Source of the DNA: Bacillota bacterium | GTDB lineage: Bacteria > Bacillota > Clostridia > Christensenellales > Pumilibacteraceae | Length of the DNA: 27,380 bases | Reading direction: 5' to 3' | NCBI GenBank assembly: GCA_009787685.1 | Contig: WQSV01000004.1 | Location: 1-27,380 of the forward strand | Part shown: one piece after another, positions 1 to 8,045 of the stretch | How the letters are laid out: each line of letters opens with the position of its first letter | How positions within the stretch are numbered: the first letter of the stretch is position 1 | Position numbers and translations under genes: made by a program | The notes under the pieces: model-generated | What the model saw: only the letters and a program-made list of their open reading frames with translations | What the model was told of the DNA's origin: nothing | The model's database searches: none

Positions 1-1223
1 AATGGCTCGCGGAGTTTTCTTCGCTTTAAAATGTCTTTGATTGCAAGATATTGGTCGAGTGTTGATTTGCCTTGCTGGGATATTTCGCTTCTTCTGCATT
101 TGAAGACATGACAGATTATCCAGTCCACTTCGCTTGGGTCAGCATTTGTGTTAGTTAGTTCAAAGGAAATTTTTTCTTTGATTTCGGAGATTGTCTTTTG
201 TCCGAATCTGATGTCTTCCGAGTTTTCGTCTTCGTCCATCGCTTTTGCGGCCATGAAGCTTGTGATTGCGACTTCAAGCATTCTCTCGTCATTCGGTTCA
301 TAGGTCGTTAAGCGTTGCAATGCTAGTCCGGGCAATTTTGGAAGATTGAAGAACCAATTGTCAGGGAGCATCGCAAGAAGTTTCAACAGTTCAAACGAAA
401 GTCCTGCAACAAGTGGAAGCATTGCGAGTCTTATGCCCATTCGAGAAAACATTGAGCCCGCACGACCGAGATTGTATTCGTTTATTCCCCATATTTCAAA
501 CAGCCATGTTGCGAGTGCAAAGACGACGATTGAAATAATCATGACGAAAAAGAGGAAAGTCGTTCCACAGCGGTTGTGACGAGTTGAGCATTCCTTGACT
601 CTTTCAATCGTCATCGCACTATCCAAGACCCTGCCATTTTCGTCAAATTCGCCATTTTTCATTGCTTTTTCATAGCAATTAATAGTTTTATGCTCTGCAC
701 CATGGAACATAAAGTTCCGCCTAATGTCTTTTATTCTCGACATCAAAAATAAAAATAAGATAAAAATAATGAGTCGCAGTCCGCTTTCAATCAAGGTTTG
801 CCACATGACATGGAGGTTAAGAGGAAGAAAGACATAGGTCGAGAGCAAGAAAGGAAGAACAATAAAAATCCCAACAGAAAGCAAAAGTCCGAGAACGGCA
901 GAAAAATACATCCAGCCTTTCCCCGGATTTTCATCTTTTTCCGTCGAAACTTCAGCACTTTTCAAAAGTGTTGAAACCGACATTTTCATTGAAGCGAAAA
1001 AAGCGATGCAACCACGAATTATTGGAGTTTTTTTGAGGAACGAAACAAAACCACCAGACTTTTTTAGTCTCGTGGTTTCGGTCATAATCTCGCCATCGGG
1101 TGCAACAATAGACAACGCCATGCCGTTTTTTCCGCGCATCATGACGCCTTCAAGCAGTGCTTGCCCGCCGTAGGAGAGGGGTTTGTGAGTTTTTTGGTTC
1201 TTTTTCAAATTATTATTGAGCAT
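1..1223 (-). CDS. YqhQ (DUF1385) membrane protein fused to PrmC N-terminal domain, partial
   Basis: This frame is open for 407 codons from ATG at 1223 to the window edge, so the C-terminus is missing. Residues 1 to about 325 are a DUF1385/YqhQ protein. It shows GGQALLEGVMMRG near residue 19, a hydrophobic segment, the His-rich motif FHGAEHKT, HNRCGTTF, further membrane segments, and a typical YqhQ end (TTYEPNDERMLEVAI, near 306). YqhQ normally stops about here. This frame instead continues without a stop, through an acidic linker, into a helical segment ending WIICHVFKCRR...ILKRRKLREP. That matches the N-terminal domain of PrmC, the release-factor glutamine methyltransferase. The SAM-binding part would lie outside the window. 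yqhQ and prmC are commonly neighbours after rpmE in Bacillota, so a gene fusion is plausible. No Shine-Dalgarno site is visible; a heptamer repeat directly precedes the start. Confidence 0.85.
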   Translation of the reverse strand, partial: MLNNNLKKNQKTHKPLSYGGQALLEGVMMRGKNGMALSIVAPDGEIMTETTRLKKSGGFVSFLKKTPIIRGCIAFFASMKMSVSTLLKSAEVSTEKDENPGKGWMYFSAVLGLLLSVGIFIVLPFLLSTYVFLPLNLHVMWQTLIESGLRLIIFILFLFLMSRIKDIRRNFMFHGAEHKTINCYEKAMKNGEFDENGRVLDSAMTIERVKECSTRHNRCGTTFLFFVMIISIVVFALATWLFEIWGINEYNLGRAGSMFSRMGIRLAMLPLVAGLSFELLKLLAMLPDNWFFNLPKLPGLALQRLTTYEPNDERMLEVAITSFMAAKAMDEDENSEDIRFGQKTISEIKEKISFELTNTNADPSEVDWIICHVFKCRRSEISQQGKSTLDQYLAIKDILKRRKLREP

Positions 1224-1302
1224 GGAATATGGAACATTGAATATTGAATAGGTGATTTCAAATATTTTTTCTTTTACCTATTCAATATTCCATATTCAAT
1301 AA
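1219..1302. repeat. Heptamer-type intergenic inverted repeat between rpmE and yqhQ-prmC
   Basis: The left arm carries two TTGAATA units and the right arm reads ACCTATTCAATATTCC and on to TATTCAAT, its reverse complement with a few changes. The two arms bracket a short AT-rich loop. Read on the minus (coding) strand, the TATTCAA-type arm ends directly at the yqhQ start codon. It belongs to the family also seen at 3272-3375, 5170-5262, 6090-6215, 7177-7262, 8015-8042 and 27283-27380. Confidence 0.75.
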
Positions 1303-1506
1303 TTATTTCGCGTAGCGTTTGTTGAACTTGTCGATTCTTCCACCAGCAGCTTCGTGTTTTATTTTCTTGGTGTAGAAAGGGTGACACTTGTTGCAAACGT
1401 CAACATTGTATTTGTCGCCTTTTTTAGTTGTGCCGTTGAGGAATTTTTCTCCGCAAGCACATTCGATTTCAACTTCGTGATAATCTGGATGAATTTCTGG
1501 TTTCAT
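1303..1506 (-). CDS. rpmE: 50S ribosomal protein L31 (zinc-binding type)
   Basis: This 67-residue protein has the L31 pattern: MKPEIHPDYHEVEIECACG at the N-terminus, then VDVCNKCHPFYT and a basic tail ending FNKRYAK. The cysteines at ECAC and the CNKC pair show it is the zinc-holding (C+) paralogue that sits on the large ribosomal subunit. The start is supported by an AAGGAG-type ribosome binding site about 8 nt upstream, on the minus strand around 1512-1519. It leads a unit with yqhQ-prmC, the usual Bacillota order rpmE-yqhQ-prmC-prfA. The length is normal for the family. Confidence 0.97.
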   Translation of the reverse strand: MKPEIHPDYHEVEIECACGEKFLNGTTKKGDKYNVDVCNKCHPFYTKKIKHEAAGGRIDKFNKRYAK

Positions 1507-1580
1507 TATTTTTGGTCTCCTTGTGTGTGTATATGGTGTTGTTTTTTAAAACAATCAAGCTAGTATATCATTTAAAAATC

Positions 1581-2230
1581 GCCTTGTCAAGCATTTTCAA
1601 TGCTTTTGTGAGAGATTGCTTGAATATGGAATAGGTTCATAAACCAGCCGAAGACCCTTAAAAATGGTCTTTGGCCTTTCTGTGAGAGATTGTTTTTACT
1701 AGAACTTCTCCAAAAAGGCATCAAAGATACTCGAAAAAGGTCTTCGACTCTCTTGACGGAGAAGTGCAAATACACGCAGAACCCGACAAACCAGTCGAAG
1801 ACTGTTGACAAGGGCTTTCAGCCCATTTGTGAGAGATTGCTATTAAGAGAACTTCTCCGACAGGGGCATCAAAGATACTTGAAAAAGGTCTTCGATCCTC
1901 TTGACGGAGAGTGCGAATACAAGCAGAACCCAACAAAGCAGTCGAAGACTGTTGACAAGGGCTTTCAGCCCTTTTGAAGGAAATTTCTATTACTTGAACT
2001 TCTCCGACAAAGGCATCAAAGATGCTTGACAAGGGTCTTCGACCCTCTTGTTAGGGAATTTCTAGTAATAGCAATATCCGACAAGAGTATTGAAGATACT
2101 CGCAGAAATCGGACAAAACAGTCAAAAACTGCTGACAAAGGTTTTCCGTTTGATGCTGAATGCGAATACAAGCAGAACCCGACGGAACAGTTGAAAACCT
2201 CTGTCAAGTATCTTTGATGCTTTTGTTGGA
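1581..2230. repeat. Triloop hairpin array 1 (tandem composite palindromic repeat)
   Basis: This block of about 650 bp contains no credible gene. It has a series of short perfect or near-perfect hairpins with a 3-nt loop: GCATT-TTC-AATGC (1591-1603), CAGTC-GAA-GACTG (1792-1804), GGGCT-TTC-AGCCC (1812-1824 and again 1959-1971), GCATC-AAA-GATGC (2013-2025) and GGGTC-TTC-GACCC (2033-2045). Conserved spacers of the types GTGAGAGATTGCTATTA and AAGCAGAACCCGACA join them. Part of the block repeats with a period of about 147 bp. Short open frames crossing it are by-products of the repeat. About 100 bp further right, up to 2330, shows nothing recognisable. Confidence 0.85.
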
Positions 2231-2329
2231 TAAATTTTAGCATAAGAAATCCCTCGCAAACCATTATTAGAGCTTTGGTATTAATATGTGTTGCAAAAAT
2301 TAATTTCCCGCGCCTATTTGATATCAATG

Positions 2330-3271
2330 TTAATTGCTAAAAACGCGTCTGTCAAGTTCTTCTAGGACATTATAGCCCATGCTTTGGAGTCGGAAATTTC
2401 TTGCGCCGACTTCAAGAACAGCGGCGATATTTCTGCCGGGTTTGACGGGAATAGTGTAGAGCGGAATTTTTAGCCCTAATATATCATAGCTTTCTTTTGA
2501 GTCGCCAAGACGGTTATATTTTTTTGTGGTGTCCCATTCTTCAAGTTTGACAACCATGTCGATGACCTGATTGAGCTTGACAGAGCCCGCGCCATACATT
2601 GATGAAACGTTGATAATGCCGAAACCTCGAACTTCCATGAAATGGCGAATATTCGGCGGTGATGTTCCAATGAGACTGTCGCTTATTCGGGAAATGGTGA
2701 CCGCGTCGTCTGCAATAAGGCGATGGTTTCTTTGGATGAGTTCAAGTGCTGCCTCACTTTTTCCGACACTACTGTCACCGATGATGAGCATGCCAACGCC
2801 ATAGAGGTCAACAAGAACTCCATGCATTGTTAAAGAGGGAGCAAGCACCGTGTTGAGATAAGACCAAAGGGCACGAATGATAAGAGTCGAACGTTCCTTT
2901 GCTCTCAAAACGACTCGTTTGAATTTTTCCGCTGCTTCAATGACTTCCTCGTGAGCATCGAGTTTTGATGTCAGGATTAGGCATGGAAAATCGTGTTTGA
3001 AAAGATTTTCGATTGCACGTTTTCTCTCATATTTTGGCAAAGTGTTCAAATATGCGAATTCTTGTTCACCGAAAATTTGAACACGCTCTGATGCGAAGTG
3101 TTCAAAAAATCCAGCAAGCTGCAGTCCCGGACGAGAGATGTTGACTGTCGAAATTTTGATTGTCTCCTTGTCTCCGCGGGAGAGAATTTCAAGGTCAAGC
3201 TCGGTTGCGAATTCATCAATGTCAACATCAATATGAGTTGGGTCGGTTAATATTTTTCTTGTTCTTTTCAT
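2330..3271 (-). CDS. hprK: HPr kinase/phosphorylase
   Basis: This bifunctional enzyme phosphorylates and dephosphorylates the regulatory serine of HPr (or a Crh-like partner), linking sugar uptake to carbon catabolite control in the cytoplasm. Starting at ATG 3271 gives 313 residues, a normal length. The N-terminal domain is followed by MHGVLVDLYGVGMLI, the P-loop GDSSVGKSEAALEL (near 165), LIADDAV, and the family signature EVRGFGIINVSSMYGAG (near 225). An in-frame upstream start at 3355 would add 28 residues encoded by repeat DNA and is rejected. The start has no clear Shine-Dalgarno site and is preceded by TATTCACTATTCACTAA. It lies downstream of uvrC on the same strand. In relatives hprK also sits near uvrC and murB. 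Confidence 0.95.
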   Translation of the reverse strand: MKRTRKILTDPTHIDVDIDEFATELDLEILSRGDKETIKISTVNISRPGLQLAGFFEHFASERVQIFGEQEFAYLNTLPKYERKRAIENLFKHDFPCLILTSKLDAHEEVIEAAEKFKRVVLRAKERSTLIIRALWSYLNTVLAPSLTMHGVLVDLYGVGMLIIGDSSVGKSEAALELIQRNHRLIADDAVTISRISDSLIGTSPPNIRHFMEVRGFGIINVSSMYGAGSVKLNQVIDMVVKLEEWDTTKKYNRLGDSKESYDILGLKIPLYTIPVKPGRNIAAVLEVGARNFRLQSMGYNVLEELDRRVFSN

Positions 3272-3375
3272 GGTTTTTAGTGAATAGTGAATATGGAAGA
3301 GTGAATAGTGATAAGTTAGAGTTGAGTAAAAAAATTTTTTACAATAACTATTCACTATTCAATGTTCGATATTAA
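3272..3375. repeat. Heptamer-type intergenic inverted repeat between uvrC and hprK
   Basis: The left arm holds AGTGAATAGTGAATATGG and a second GTGAATAGTGA. The right arm reads ACTATTCACTATTCAATG. Together they can form an imperfect stem of about 30 nt around an AT-rich loop containing A7 then T6. The whole uvrC-hprK gap consists of this element. It begins at the uvrC stop codon and ends about 6 nt before the hprK start codon. Confidence 0.85.
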
Positions 3376-5169
3376 CTAAATCTTCTCCCGTAATTTCTTG
3401 TGATATTTTAGCGCAAAGCGGTGGGCTTCATCTCTTATTCGAATGAGGAGTAGCATTGCGTTTGATTTGAGGTCGAACTTGAGCGGAAATGGTTCGTTTG
3501 GCAAATATATTTCCTCTTCTTTTTTTGCAAGGCCGATAATATTAAGACCATCAAATCCCGCTTTTTTTAGTGACTCAACAGCAGAGCTTAGTTGACCTCG
3601 TCCGCCGTCAATGACGATAAGACTTGGCAAGGCTTCGTCTTTGGAGAGTGGGAATAATGTTGTCAAATCAATTTTATCCTCATCTCCACTTCTCATTCTA
3701 GACTCTTCTCTTCCACCATGATTGTTTGCCGAATTGCGAAATCTTCTTGCAATCACTTCCGCCATACTCGCAAAATCATCTGCTCCAACGACTGTTTTGA
3801 TTTTGTAGTGACGATATGATTTTTTGCTAGGCACTCCATTTTCAAAGACAACACGAGATGCGACATTGAAAGAGCCGGAAATGTTTGAAATATCATAGCA
3901 TTCAATGCGTTTTGCAGAAGAGATCTTAAGCATTTTTGCAAGGTCATCGGCGGCTCTTGTTGTTCGGTTGAGTTCTCTTTCATCCTTGTTTCGACCTTTT
4001 TCAAGATGTTCAAGTGCGTTTTCACGAGCGAGTTTGACGAGTGATTTTTTCTTTCCTTTTTGAGGAGTGACGATTTCTATTTTGCGAGAAGAGAGAGATT
4101 GGAGGAAATCCTCAAGAAGAAAGTTGTTTGGAGCATCTTGAGCGACGTCGTTCGCTGTTTGGGTGTTAGTGTTTTCGGCAAAATCACTTTCACAGCTATT
4201 GTGCATTTCATCAATCAAAATTTCCTCTGGAAGCACATGGTTCTTTGAGTAGTATTGGGTCATGAAACTCATCAAGGCGTCGCCATCGTTTGTTAAGGTT
4301 TCAAAGGAGTAGTTGTTGATTCCCATTAGTTTTGCACCTCTGACGATGACTTGAGAAATGACGGTGAGATGTTCGTCGGATTGAATTGAATAGGCATCGA
4401 GGTTTACTTCGCCACTCTCTCCGATGAGGTCGGTGAGTTCACGTTCTTTCAATTTTTCTAAAGTCGCGAGTTGTTCTTTATAAGACATTGCACGTTCGAA
4501 TTCTTCTTTGTCCGCAGCATCCATCATTTTTTGAAAAATAGTGTCATGAGCTGTTCTGTCTTTTCCTCTCAGAAAGGCGATTGCATGGCTGAGGTTTTCG
4601 TGGTATTCTTCTTTTGAAATTCGGTTTTGACAAGTGCCGAAGCAAAGGTTAATGTGATAATCAAGACATTCTCTTTTTGCACTTTTGAAAACGGTTTTGG
4701 TGCAAGTTCGAACTTTATAGGCACTTTTTAGGATGTTAACAACATCATTAACACGAACTCCACCGAAGTAAGGTCCAAAATATTTTGCTCCGTCTTTGCG
4801 GATTGTTCGAGTTATTTCAACTGAGGGATAGTCATCTGTCAACTTGATGCGAATGTAGGGCGGGCTTTTTCCGTCTTTTAGGAGTATGTTGAATTTTGGT
4901 TGATGGAATTTAACGAGGTTCGCTTCAAGTGAAAGAGCGTTTTTTTCTGATATTGCAAGAATGTAGTCAATGGTGTCAATATTTTGAACCAAAATCGTTA
5001 GGCGCTCATTTTTTGCAGAAGAATTAAAATAGGATGAAACACGATTTTTAAGATTATTTGCCTTTCCAATATAAAGAATTTCACCGCTAGAGTTTTTGAA
5101 AAAATAGACACCAGCGGAGTGAGGAAGAGTTTTTAGAATGTTGGAGATTTTTTGAGAAAGAGTGGTCAT
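3376..5169 (-). CDS. uvrC: UvrABC excinuclease subunit C, lacking the C-terminal HhH domain
   Basis: UvrC makes both incisions flanking a lesion in nucleotide excision repair. The 597 residues show the GIY-YIG nuclease (AGVYFFKNSSGEILYIGKA, residues 19-37), the Cys-rich segment RTCTKTVFKSAKRECLDY, a UVR helix pair that binds UvrB (near 205-235), and the RNase H-like nuclease: CYDISNISG near 423, VIDGGRGQL near 515 and DEAHRFALKYHKKLR near 580. Family members usually continue with a tandem helix-hairpin-helix (IPGIGPKRRK-like). Here the protein stops at REKI, and the intergenic repeat begins directly. A low-complexity insert of about 40 residues near 310-350 keeps the total length near normal. 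No Shine-Dalgarno site is visible. It is upstream of hprK on the same strand. Confidence 0.95.
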   Translation of the reverse strand: MTTLSQKISNILKTLPHSAGVYFFKNSSGEILYIGKANNLKNRVSSYFNSSAKNERLTILVQNIDTIDYILAISEKNALSLEANLVKFHQPKFNILLKDGKSPPYIRIKLTDDYPSVEITRTIRKDGAKYFGPYFGGVRVNDVVNILKSAYKVRTCTKTVFKSAKRECLDYHINLCFGTCQNRISKEEYHENLSHAIAFLRGKDRTAHDTIFQKMMDAADKEEFERAMSYKEQLATLEKLKERELTDLIGESGEVNLDAYSIQSDEHLTVISQVIVRGAKLMGINNYSFETLTNDGDALMSFMTQYYSKNHVLPEEILIDEMHNSCESDFAENTNTQTANDVAQDAPNNFLLEDFLQSLSSRKIEIVTPQKGKKKSLVKLARENALEHLEKGRNKDERELNRTTRAADDLAKMLKISSAKRIECYDISNISGSFNVASRVVFENGVPSKKSYRHYKIKTVVGADDFASMAEVIARRFRNSANNHGGREESRMRSGDEDKIDLTTLFPLSKDEALPSLIVIDGGRGQLSSAVESLKKAGFDGLNIIGLAKKEEEIYLPNEPFPLKFDLKSNAMLLLIRIRDEAHRFALKYHKKLREKI

Positions 5170-5262
5170 TTAAAGTGAATTGTTAATAGTGAACAGTTAA
5201 CAGTGAAGATTAGAGTTATTAATAATCAAGCATTTTGACAGCAAATATTCACTGACTATTCG
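5170..5262. repeat. Heptamer-type intergenic inverted repeat between the Fic-like gene and uvrC
   Basis: Divergent copy. The left arm carries AGTGAATTGTTAATAGTGAA and ACAGTTAACAGTGAAG, and the right arm ATATTCACTGACTATTCG. The right arm overlaps the last codons and stop of the Fic-like gene (GGA ATC GAA TAG on the minus strand). The left arm ends 3-4 nt before the uvrC start codon. Confidence 0.7.
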
Positions 5263-6023
5263 ATTCCTTGCGGAAGAGAATATTGGTGAGATATGCAACC
5301 TTCGCTGAGGTGGACTAGGCATTCTGAAAAAACATTGAAGAGGGGCTTTGCATCATCCGCAACAATTGCTGCGACTTCGGCTTCGTTGAATTCTTTCGCA
5401 CGCACTTTGTTATATTCAATTGAGAATTTGTGAGAGTTTGCGAAAAACTCAAAGAAGACTTTTGCAACTATGGTGTTTCCAACAATAAATGGAGAGAGAA
5501 TTAAAAACTCTCTGTAGAGGCTTGCAAGAAGTGTTGCGAAGTCGTTTTTTGCGAGCGTTGGGGAATTTTTTTGAGAAAAGGGTTGAACTCTTTTTTCTGA
5601 TGGAGCGGAGCGAGTTGCAAGTTTGTTCATGTGGGAAAAGAATGAGCGCAATGATGCAGGAAGAAGCTTAAAGTCTATGCATGATGCGCTTGCGAGTTCT
5701 TTGTTGTTTTTTCGAATAATCCCAGCACCTTTGATGTGGTGGAAAAGCTTTTTGTGGAGTGATTGCAGAGCGTTGAGGTCAAAAGAATCAATTTTTGGAG
5801 AGAGTGCATGAAACCGCAAAATATTGAGAAAAGTCAAAAGGTTGGTGTAGTCTTCGCGGTTTGAACTTTCTTTTTTGAAAAGATGAGAAATCATCTCAAA
5901 ACTATGCCTTCCAAGAAGGGCAAGCACGCTTTGGGTTTCCGCACGAGGAACAATCATTTTTCCATCAATGTGCATGATTGCTTTTGCATTGATTATTAAC
6001 TTGTGAGCTTCATAAAGTTCCAT
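5256..6023 (-). CDS. Fic-like protein with a degenerate catalytic motif
   Basis: This 255-residue protein resembles a Fic domain in layout: an N-terminal helical part, then SLHKKLFHHIKGAGIIRKNN (near 89-108), which aligns with the Fic segment before the active site (typically LHKxLF...AGxYR), and later LSPFIVGNTIVAKVFFEFF (near 177). That second segment sits where Fic enzymes have HPFxDGNGRxxR. The catalytic His is Ser, the acidic residue is Val, and GNGR has become GNTI. AMP-transfer activity is therefore unlikely. Fic proteins normally use ATP to modify target proteins; here a binding or regulatory role, or slow decay of an intact frame, is more likely. A low-complexity stretch near 133-160 is inserted. 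It sits upstream of uvrC on the minus strand and divergent from murB. The family assignment is moderately sure. Confidence 0.6.
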   Translation of the reverse strand: MELYEAHKLIINAKAIMHIDGKMIVPRAETQSVLALLGRHSFEMISHLFKKESSNREDYTNLLTFLNILRFHALSPKIDSFDLNALQSLHKKLFHHIKGAGIIRKNNKELASASCIDFKLLPASLRSFFSHMNKLATRSAPSEKRVQPFSQKNSPTLAKNDFATLLASLYREFLILSPFIVGNTIVAKVFFEFFANSHKFSIEYNKVRAKEFNEAEVAAIVADDAKPLFNVFSECLVHLSEGCISHQYSLPQGIE

Positions 6024-6089
6024 AGTTTTTCTTTGAGTTTCTTTTGACTGAGTTTAGCATAGCACATTTTTCAATGTTTGTAAAGAGAT

Positions 6090-6215
6090 TTTGTGGTGAA
6101 TAGTGAATAGCGAAGAATGCATGAAAAATTAATTTTTAAAATTTAAACCAAAATACTGAAAACCTTTGACGATAAACTATTCACTATTAGTATTCACTAT
6201 TCGCCAATATATGGC
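6090..6215. repeat. Heptamer-type inverted repeat in the divergent Fic-like/murB gap
   Basis: The left arm reads GGTGAATAGTGAATAGCGAA and the right arm AACTATTCACTATTAG then TATTCACTATTCGCC. They bracket about 60 nt of AT-rich sequence. Here the element sits between divergently oriented genes, so it cannot serve only as a transcription terminator. Confidence 0.8.
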
Positions 6216-6227
6216 ATACATAATTAC

Positions 6228-6256
6228 TTGACTTGATGAAAAAAAAGGAGTATAAT
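6228..6256 (+). promoter_or_regulatory. Consensus-like sigma-A promoter overlapping the murB ribosome binding site
   Basis: TTGACT (6228-6233), a 17-nt spacer and TATAAT (6251-6256) form a near-perfect promoter. Its -10 box ends only 2 nt before the murB ATG at 6259. The spacer also contains the AAAGGAG ribosome binding site. Transcripts started here would begin inside murB, so it may be an incidental match. The true murB promoter may lie further upstream. Confidence 0.35.
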
Positions 6257-6258
6257 AA

Positions 6259-7176
6259 ATGAATAATGACTATCTAATCAAAACGAATGCAAAACTAAAG
6301 AACTACACCACCTTTAAAATTGGCGGGAAAGCAGAGATGCTCATTGAGTGTTATTCTGTTGATGCAATCGTTGAATGCGTCAAAAAATACGAAAATATTA
6401 AAATTTTGGGAGGAGGGAGCAATGTTTTGGTCAGCGATGATGGAATTGAGGGCGTTGTTTTGATTAATAGAACCAACAATATTTCTGAGTGTGAAGAGTG
6501 GAGTGTGAAATCTGGAGTGGAAGACAAAATTAATTTGGTGTCAACTCCAAACTCAAAGACCTATGTTTTTGACAGCGGAACTCGGCTTTCTCATGTTGCA
6601 CGATTTTTTCTTGACAAGTCATTGTCTGGACTCGAATTTGCAGAAGGAATTCCCGGAACTATGGGTGGGGCGGTTTTCATGAATGCGGGGGCTCACTGCT
6701 CGTCAATGAAAGATGTTGTTGAGTTTGTTGAAGTTTTGAGGAATGGCGAAATCGTGAGATTAACGAATGAAGAGTGTGGTTTTGAATATCGGAATAGTTT
6801 TTTTAAGTCAAGGCACAATGGTTGCGAGAGAGACGTTATTCTTCGGGTTGCAATCAGAGGAACTTCATCAAACAAGATGGAAATTTCTTTGAAGATGACA
6901 AAATATCGGGAGTTTCGAAGAAAGACCCAACCTGTTGGGGCAAGTGCGGGGAGTGTTTTTAAAGGGGGAGAAAAGCCAGCGGGGTATTACATAGACAATG
7001 CTGGATTAAAAGGGCTTTCAATTGATGGAGCGGAAGTGTCAAGGGTTCATGCAAATTTTATTTTGAACACAGGTTTCGCTTCAGCCAAAGCCGTCAAAGA
7101 TCTAATCAAAACAATAAAAGCAAGAGTTAAGGAAGAGTTTGGGTTTGAACTCGAGGAAGAAATAGAATTTATTTAG
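6259..7176 (+). CDS. murB: UDP-N-acetylenolpyruvoylglucosamine reductase
   Basis: MurB is an FAD enzyme that reduces UDP-GlcNAc-enolpyruvate to UDP-MurNAc with NADPH in cytoplasmic peptidoglycan synthesis. The 305 residues show NYTTFKIGG near the N-terminus, the FAD-binding GGGSNVLVSDDGI, FAEGIPGTMGGAVFMNAGAH, FEYRNSFF, the catalytic Ser region GASAGSVFKG (near 228-237) and a final acidic EEEIEFI holding the catalytic Glu. These fit a short (type II) MurB. The start is fixed by AAAGGAG about 8 nt upstream. It is the first gene of a plus-strand run murB-PHP-whiA. In most Clostridia this cluster also contains rapZ and yvcK, which are missing here. Confidence 0.97.
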   Translation: MNNDYLIKTNAKLKNYTTFKIGGKAEMLIECYSVDAIVECVKKYENIKILGGGSNVLVSDDGIEGVVLINRTNNISECEEWSVKSGVEDKINLVSTPNSKTYVFDSGTRLSHVARFFLDKSLSGLEFAEGIPGTMGGAVFMNAGAHCSSMKDVVEFVEVLRNGEIVRLTNEECGFEYRNSFFKSRHNGCERDVILRVAIRGTSSNKMEISLKMTKYREFRRKTQPVGASAGSVFKGGEKPAGYYIDNAGLKGLSIDGAEVSRVHANFILNTGFASAKAVKDLIKTIKARVKEEFGFELEEEIEFI

Positions 7177-7262
7177 GCAGTGAATAGTGCAGGTTAAAAA
7201 AATTATTAATGTTGCGATAGGCAAAGTCAAAAAATTTTAATAACAACTACTCACTAAATAAA
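7177..7262. repeat. Heptamer-type intergenic repeat between murB and the PHP gene
   Basis: CAGTGAATAGTGCAGG follows the murB stop within a few nt. ACTACTCACTAAATAAAA lies just before the PHP start. The arms are shorter and more degenerate than in other copies, with about 50 nt of AT-rich sequence between them. Confidence 0.6.
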
Positions 7263-7273
7263 ATTTCAAAGAA

Positions 7274-8023
7274 ATGTTATTATTTGGAGATTATCACACT
7301 CACACTGTTCATTCACATGGAACGGGGACATTAGAAGAAAACTGCAGGGTTGCAGTGGAAAAAGGGCTGAAAGAAATTGCAATAACAGACCACGGATTTT
7401 CGCATATGCTCTTTCGAGTGAAGCGAAAAAAGTTTTTTGATGAGGTTTGGAAAGAGAGGAAAGAGGTTCAAAAAAAGTTTCCCGATTTAAAAATACTACT
7501 CGGTGTTGAAGCGAATTTGATGGGGTGTGATGGAAGAGTTGATGTCAGAGAGGAAGATTGGAGTAAGCTGGACATCATTGTTTGCGGTTATCACAAGTTT
7601 GTTCGAACTTGGAAATTGGGAGACCATTTTGGATTTTTCTGGCCGAATCTTTTTGGGTTAAGTTCAAGCAGAATGGTTGCGAAAAACACTAATGCTTATG
7701 TCAAGATGATTGAAAACTATCCAATAAGCATAGTGTCTCATTTGAACTTGGGAATAAAGTCAGATGTCAAAGAGGTTGCAAGAGCGGCGAAACATTTTGG
7801 AACTTTTATTGAGTTAAATGGAAAAAGAATAGTTTTGACTGACAGCGAGATTGAAACAATAGCAAGCGAGGGGGTTAAATTTGTTATCAACAGTGATGCA
7901 CACTCGGCAGATAGGGTTGGAGATTTTTCCGTTGGACTCGAACGAATCGAAAGGATGGGTTTGCCGAAAGAGTTGATTGCGAACTTTGGTCAAGCTCCTG
8001 AGTTTAGGAAAACTAGTGAATAA
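7274..8023 (+). CDS. PHP-domain metal-dependent phosphoesterase
   Basis: The 249 residues form a PHP (polymerase and histidinol phosphatase-like) TIM-type barrel. Metal ligands are visible as DYHTHT (residues 6-11), ITDHG (near 37), GVEANL, CGYHKF, SHLNLG and NSDAHSADRVGD near the C-terminus. It therefore probably hydrolyses a phosphoester, but the substrate is unknown. Proteins of this type sit next to murB and whiA in many Clostridia. The last codons (AGT GAA TAA) are themselves part of the heptamer repeat that leads into whiA. There is no strong Shine-Dalgarno site upstream; the start was chosen because the barrel begins at once with FGDYHTHT. Confidence 0.9.
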   Translation: MLLFGDYHTHTVHSHGTGTLEENCRVAVEKGLKEIAITDHGFSHMLFRVKRKKFFDEVWKERKEVQKKFPDLKILLGVEANLMGCDGRVDVREEDWSKLDIIVCGYHKFVRTWKLGDHFGFFWPNLFGLSSSRMVAKNTNAYVKMIENYPISIVSHLNLGIKSDVKEVARAAKHFGTFIELNGKRIVLTDSEIETIASEGVKFVINSDAHSADRVGDFSVGLERIERMGLPKELIANFGQAPEFRKTSE

Positions 8024-8042
8024 CAACTATTCACTATTCACT
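8015..8042. repeat. Compact heptamer hairpin at the PHP/whiA junction
   Basis: AGTGAATA (8015-8022), a 5-nt loop and TATTCACT (8028-8035) form a perfect 8-bp hairpin, followed by another ATTCACT unit. The left arm encodes the end of the PHP gene, including its stop codon. The right side ends 3-4 nt before the whiA ATG. Confidence 0.8.
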
Positions 8043-8045
8043 AAT

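Noticed and set aside
346..579. Plus-strand frame opposite yqhQ-prmC
   Set aside because: It is the antisense shadow of a clear membrane-protein frame and has no recognisable domain.
1581..2230. A CRISPR array
   Set aside because: Repeats are palindromic modules of varied length with conserved rather than unique spacers. No cas1/cas2 is nearby; the Cas4-like gene is a DUF2779 protein.
1690..2327. Several overlapping open frames of 60-103 codons on both strands in array 1 (likewise in arrays 3, 4 and 5)
   Set aside because: They are read from the hairpin repeats on both strands at once, lack ribosome binding sites and encode the same repeat-derived words. They show no domain.
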